8,393 nucleotides of DNA from JAFGKM01 sp964403465 (GTDB taxonomy: Bacteria; Ratteibacteria; UBA8468; B48-G9; JAFGKM01). A program made the translations under genes and the position numbers. The notes under the pieces are model-generated. The model was not told the origin of the DNA and made no database searches. It saw only the letters and a list, made by a program, of their open reading frames with translations. Numbering within the stretch: the stretch's first letter is position 1; each line of letters begins with the position of its first letter. Location of the stretch: positions 1 to 8,393 of the forward strand of contig CAYOFY010000068.1 of the NCBI GenBank assembly GCA_964403465.1, written 5' to 3'. Positions 6,263-8,393 of the stretch are shown piece by piece.

Positions 6263-7150
6263 ATGCCTGAAGCAGATATAGACAGGGAAGAGAAAAAATT
6301 TTATGAAAACGTCAGGATGAAAACACCGGGGTTTTTTCTCAAGGGCTCAAACTCGCTTGACTGGGGGATGAAAAACAGGCTGGCACGCATATTCAATCCC
6401 CTGACCGGCAGGACGGTAATGCTGGCAATAGACCACGGTTATTTTCAGGGTCCGACGACAGGGCTGGAGCGGATTGACCTCAATATCGTGCCGCTTATTC
6501 CCTACACCGACGCGCTCATGCTGACGCGCGGAATTCTCCGGACGACGATACCGCCGTCCTCCGGCAAGGCAATTGTCATGCGGGCAAGCGGCGGCCCGAG
6601 CATCCTGAAGGAACTTTCAAACGAGGAGATAGCCGTTGACATTGAAGACGCCGTCCGCATGAACGTCTCTGCCCTCGCAATCCAGGTCTTCATCGGAGGG
6701 GAACACGAAACCCGCTCTGTGCACAACATGACACGCCTGGTGGACATGGGAATGCGATACGGAATCCCTGTTCTCGCCGTGACCGCTGTCGGCAAGGAGA
6801 TGGTGAGGGATGCAAAGTATTTCCGGCTCGCCTGCCGAATATGCGCGGAACTCGGCGCGCACTTTGTCAAAACATACTACATAGCCGAGGGCTTTGAGAC
6901 GGTTACGGCATCATGTCCTGTCCCGGTTGTGATGGCCGGAGGAAAGAAGATACCGGAGTTGGATGCACTGACCATGGCGTACAGGGCTGTCCAGGAGGGA
7001 GCCGCAGGCGTGGATATGGGAAGGAATATCTTCCAGAGCGAAGACCCTGTTGCCATGATTAAGGCGGTGAGGAAGGTTGTTCACAGCAGCATGAAGCCCG
7101 AAGCGGCATACGAGTTATACAAGTCGCTGAGAAAGAAGAAGAGGAAATGA
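6263..7150 (+). CDS. lsrF: LsrF-type 3-hydroxy-5-phosphonooxypentane-2,4-dione thiolase
   Basis: LsrF is a class I, Schiff-base TIM-barrel enzyme of the DhnA/FBA family. It transfers the acetyl group of 3-hydroxy-5-phosphonooxypentane-2,4-dione (P-HPD) to CoA, giving acetyl-CoA and dihydroxyacetone phosphate at the end of AI-2 breakdown. The 295 residues match E. coli LsrF closely from memory, including LDWGM, RIFNP, MLAIDHGYFQGPTTGLERID, LTRGILR, ELSNEE, TAVGKEMVRD, VKTYY, MAGGKK and GVDMGRNIFQS. Counted from ATG 6263, the Schiff-base Lys is residue 203 and the active Asp is 57, the same numbers as in E. coli. The long GYFQGPTTGLERID identity argues for LsrF rather than fructose-bisphosphate aldolase or ADH synthase (AroA'). 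No lsrK, lsrG, lsrR, lsrB or transporter gene is nearby, so the source of P-HPD must be elsewhere or different. A related hydroxy-diketone phosphate is possible as substrate. Confidence 0.9.
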   Translation: MPEADIDREEKKFYENVRMKTPGFFLKGSNSLDWGMKNRLARIFNPLTGRTVMLAIDHGYFQGPTTGLERIDLNIVPLIPYTDALMLTRGILRTTIPPSSGKAIVMRASGGPSILKELSNEEIAVDIEDAVRMNVSALAIQVFIGGEHETRSVHNMTRLVDMGMRYGIPVLAVTAVGKEMVRDAKYFRLACRICAELGAHFVKTYYIAEGFETVTASCPVPVVMAGGKKIPELDALTMAYRAVQEGAAGVDMGRNIFQSEDPVAMIKAVRKVVHSSMKPEAAYELYKSLRKKKRK

Positions 7151-7174
7151 GTATCCGTTGAAAACAAGGATAAT

Positions 7175-7180
7175 GGAGAA
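7175..7180 (+). promoter_or_regulatory. Ribosome binding site of the SDR gene
   Basis: GGAGAA ends 3 bases before ATG 7184. The 33-base gap after the lsrF-like gene has no terminator, which supports one transcript. Confidence 0.6.
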
Positions 7181-7183
7181 CTG

Positions 7184-8368
7184 ATGGGAAAAGCAGGAAA
7201 CAGAGAGGATATACTTTCAAGAGCGATTCCGCTTATCAGGGGACTTCTGGCTGAACTTTCCGGCAGCGATGATATTCCCTGCGAACGGGTTATTCTCAGG
7301 ACTGTGACCGGCGGAGATGCCCGCAGATTTGTAGACTCTGACAGAAGAAATAACCTGAAATTGTGTCCTGTTTTTCTGAAGAAGAGCAAGAAACCGGCAC
7401 TATATCTGGATTTGCTCAAATCCGGAGAGTCCGTTGGACAAACCAGGGATAAGACCGGCGCGGCAATCAGGAAATTTTCCAGGATACACGGCTCAAAACC
7501 ACAGGTAGTACTTCTTGAAAACCTGGGAATCCTGTACGTTGAAGAAACAGGAAGGGAAGGTCCCCTCCAGAATGAAATTGCCCTGGTAACCGGCGCCGGT
7601 GGAGCAATCGGCTCCGGAATCTGCCGCGGCCTGCTGGAAAAAGGATGTCATGTCGCCGCTACCGACCTGTCCAGAAAGAGTCTTGATACCCTGGTCGGCG
7701 AACTTGAAAAAGAGGCGAAAGGACGTATCATGGGTATTGAAATGGACGTTACGGACAGGGATTCCGTGGCAAGGGGGTTTAACGAGGTCATCAGGGCCTG
7801 GGGCGGAGTGGATATTGTCATAGTCAATGCAGGCATCCCGTTGATCGGGACACTGATGGAGATGGACCTTGACGAGTTCCGGAAACTTGAAAAGGTTAAT
7901 GTTGAAGGGACATTACTGACGCTTTCCGAAGCGAGCCGTCTTCTGTGTTTGCAGGGGACAGGCGGAGACATCGTCATCGTATCCACGAAAAATGTTTTTG
8001 CGCCGGGTGCAAGTTTCGGGGCATACAGCGCGACGAAGGCGGCCGCGCATCAACTGGGGCGCATTGCCAGTCTTGAACTTGCTGAATTCAATATCCGGGT
8101 CAACATGGTGGCCCCTGACGCGGTATTCTCTGACGGCGAGCGCAAGTCCGGGCTTTGGGAGAAGATAGGACCGGACAGGATGCGCCACAGGGGGATAGTG
8201 GACATGAAAGAACTGCAGGAGTATTACCGCAACCGCAACCTGCTTAAAGCGAGAGTGACCGCGCGGCATGTCGCGAACGCGGTGCTCTTTTTCGTGACGA
8301 GGCAGACGCCCACCACCGGCGCAACCATCCCGGTTGACGGCGGTCTTCCTGACGCCACCCCCCGCTAA
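7184..8368 (+). CDS. Short-chain dehydrogenase of the RhaD/lactaldehyde-dehydrogenase fusion family, with orphan linker domain
   Basis: This 394-residue protein is predicted to oxidise a hydroxyl or aldehyde of a small deoxy-sugar-derived substrate with NAD+. Residues about 130-394 form a classical SDR: TGAGGAIG (136-143), Asp161 closing beta-2 (favours NAD over NADP), DVT (188-190), NAG (215-217), Asn239, Ser267 in VSTKN, and YSATK with Tyr281 and Lys285. The C-terminal pattern of PDAV, ELQEYYRNRNLLK, TTGATIPVDGG and a final PR is that of the dehydrogenase half of bifunctional rhamnulose-1-phosphate aldolase/lactaldehyde dehydrogenases (about 680 residues). Residues 1-129 are not SDR. IPLIRGLLAE, VILRTVTGGDARRFVDS and PQVVLLENLGILYV match the stretch that joins aldolase and dehydrogenase in those fusions, but the aldolase catalytic motifs are absent. 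The family's CPDHL metal-like motif is replaced by CPVF. A separate aldolase is encoded first in the operon. Confidence in the SDR is high; substrate identity is inferred. Confidence 0.88.
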   Translation: MGKAGNREDILSRAIPLIRGLLAELSGSDDIPCERVILRTVTGGDARRFVDSDRRNNLKLCPVFLKKSKKPALYLDLLKSGESVGQTRDKTGAAIRKFSRIHGSKPQVVLLENLGILYVEETGREGPLQNEIALVTGAGGAIGSGICRGLLEKGCHVAATDLSRKSLDTLVGELEKEAKGRIMGIEMDVTDRDSVARGFNEVIRAWGGVDIVIVNAGIPLIGTLMEMDLDEFRKLEKVNVEGTLLTLSEASRLLCLQGTGGDIVIVSTKNVFAPGASFGAYSATKAAAHQLGRIASLELAEFNIRVNMVAPDAVFSDGERKSGLWEKIGPDRMRHRGIVDMKELQEYYRNRNLLKARVTARHVANAVLFFVTRQTPTTGATIPVDGGLPDATPR

Positions 8369-8393
8369 CAATTCTCTTCTTCCCTCTACCCTC

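Noticed and set aside
7913..8371. A 152-codon reverse-strand frame over the SDR gene.
   Set aside because: It is antisense to the SDR catalytic region and C-terminus, with no motif of its own.
8369..8393. Terminator after the operon.
   Set aside because: Only 25 bases remain, pyrimidine-rich and without an inverted repeat; nothing can be called.

Overview
The window reads as part of a bacterial chromosome of roughly 50 % GC. Arg AGG/AGA and Ile ATA codons are frequent, Shine-Dalgarno sites are mostly clear, and two different short palindromic repeats sit in the two larger intergenic gaps. An ADP-forming acyl-CoA synthetase and an acetyl-CoA-releasing thiolase suggest an anaerobic or fermentative lifestyle. 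Repeats of the GTCAT(T/C)GCGAGG...GACGAAGCAATCTC type are familiar from Nitrospirota, Desulfobacterota and candidate phyla. Placement in one of those groups is a weak guess, because no phylogenetic marker was searched.

Layout: (1) Positions 1-1830, minus strand, hold a fused alpha-beta ADP-forming acetyl/acyl-CoA synthetase whose C-terminal end lies beyond the left edge. (2) Positions 1831-2050 are a divergent promoter region. It holds an 84-bp imperfect palindromic repeat in the predicted leader of the synthetase, and a near-consensus sigma-70 promoter placed so close to tyrS that its mRNA should be leaderless. (3) Positions 2051-3259 encode tyrosyl-tRNA synthetase. (4) Positions 3260-3402 hold a second, unrelated palindromic repeat. 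(5) Positions 3403-8368 are five co-directional genes with gaps of 6 to about 54 bases. They encode a zinc class II aldolase (FucA type), a divergent M19 dipeptidase-like protein, dihydropteroate synthase (FolP), an LsrF-type 3-hydroxy-5-phosphonooxypentane-2,4-dione thiolase, and an NAD-type short-chain dehydrogenase. The dehydrogenase carries an N-terminal segment resembling the linker of bifunctional rhamnulose-1-phosphate aldolase/lactaldehyde dehydrogenases.

How they may work together (inference): the aldolase, LsrF-like enzyme and dehydrogenase all fit chemistry on a short deoxy-sugar phosphate that yields dihydroxyacetone phosphate. Oxidising C4 of 5-deoxyribulose 1-phosphate gives exactly the LsrF substrate, which the thiolase would cleave to DHAP and acetyl-CoA. 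The nearby ADP-forming synthetase could convert acetyl-CoA to acetate plus ATP. No lsr transporter, kinase, LsrG or LsrR is visible, so this is not a standard AI-2 operon. The M19-like protein lacks the usual HxD pair and glutamate metal ligands, so its role is open. FolP looks like an ordinary folate enzyme and may simply be a passenger in the operon.
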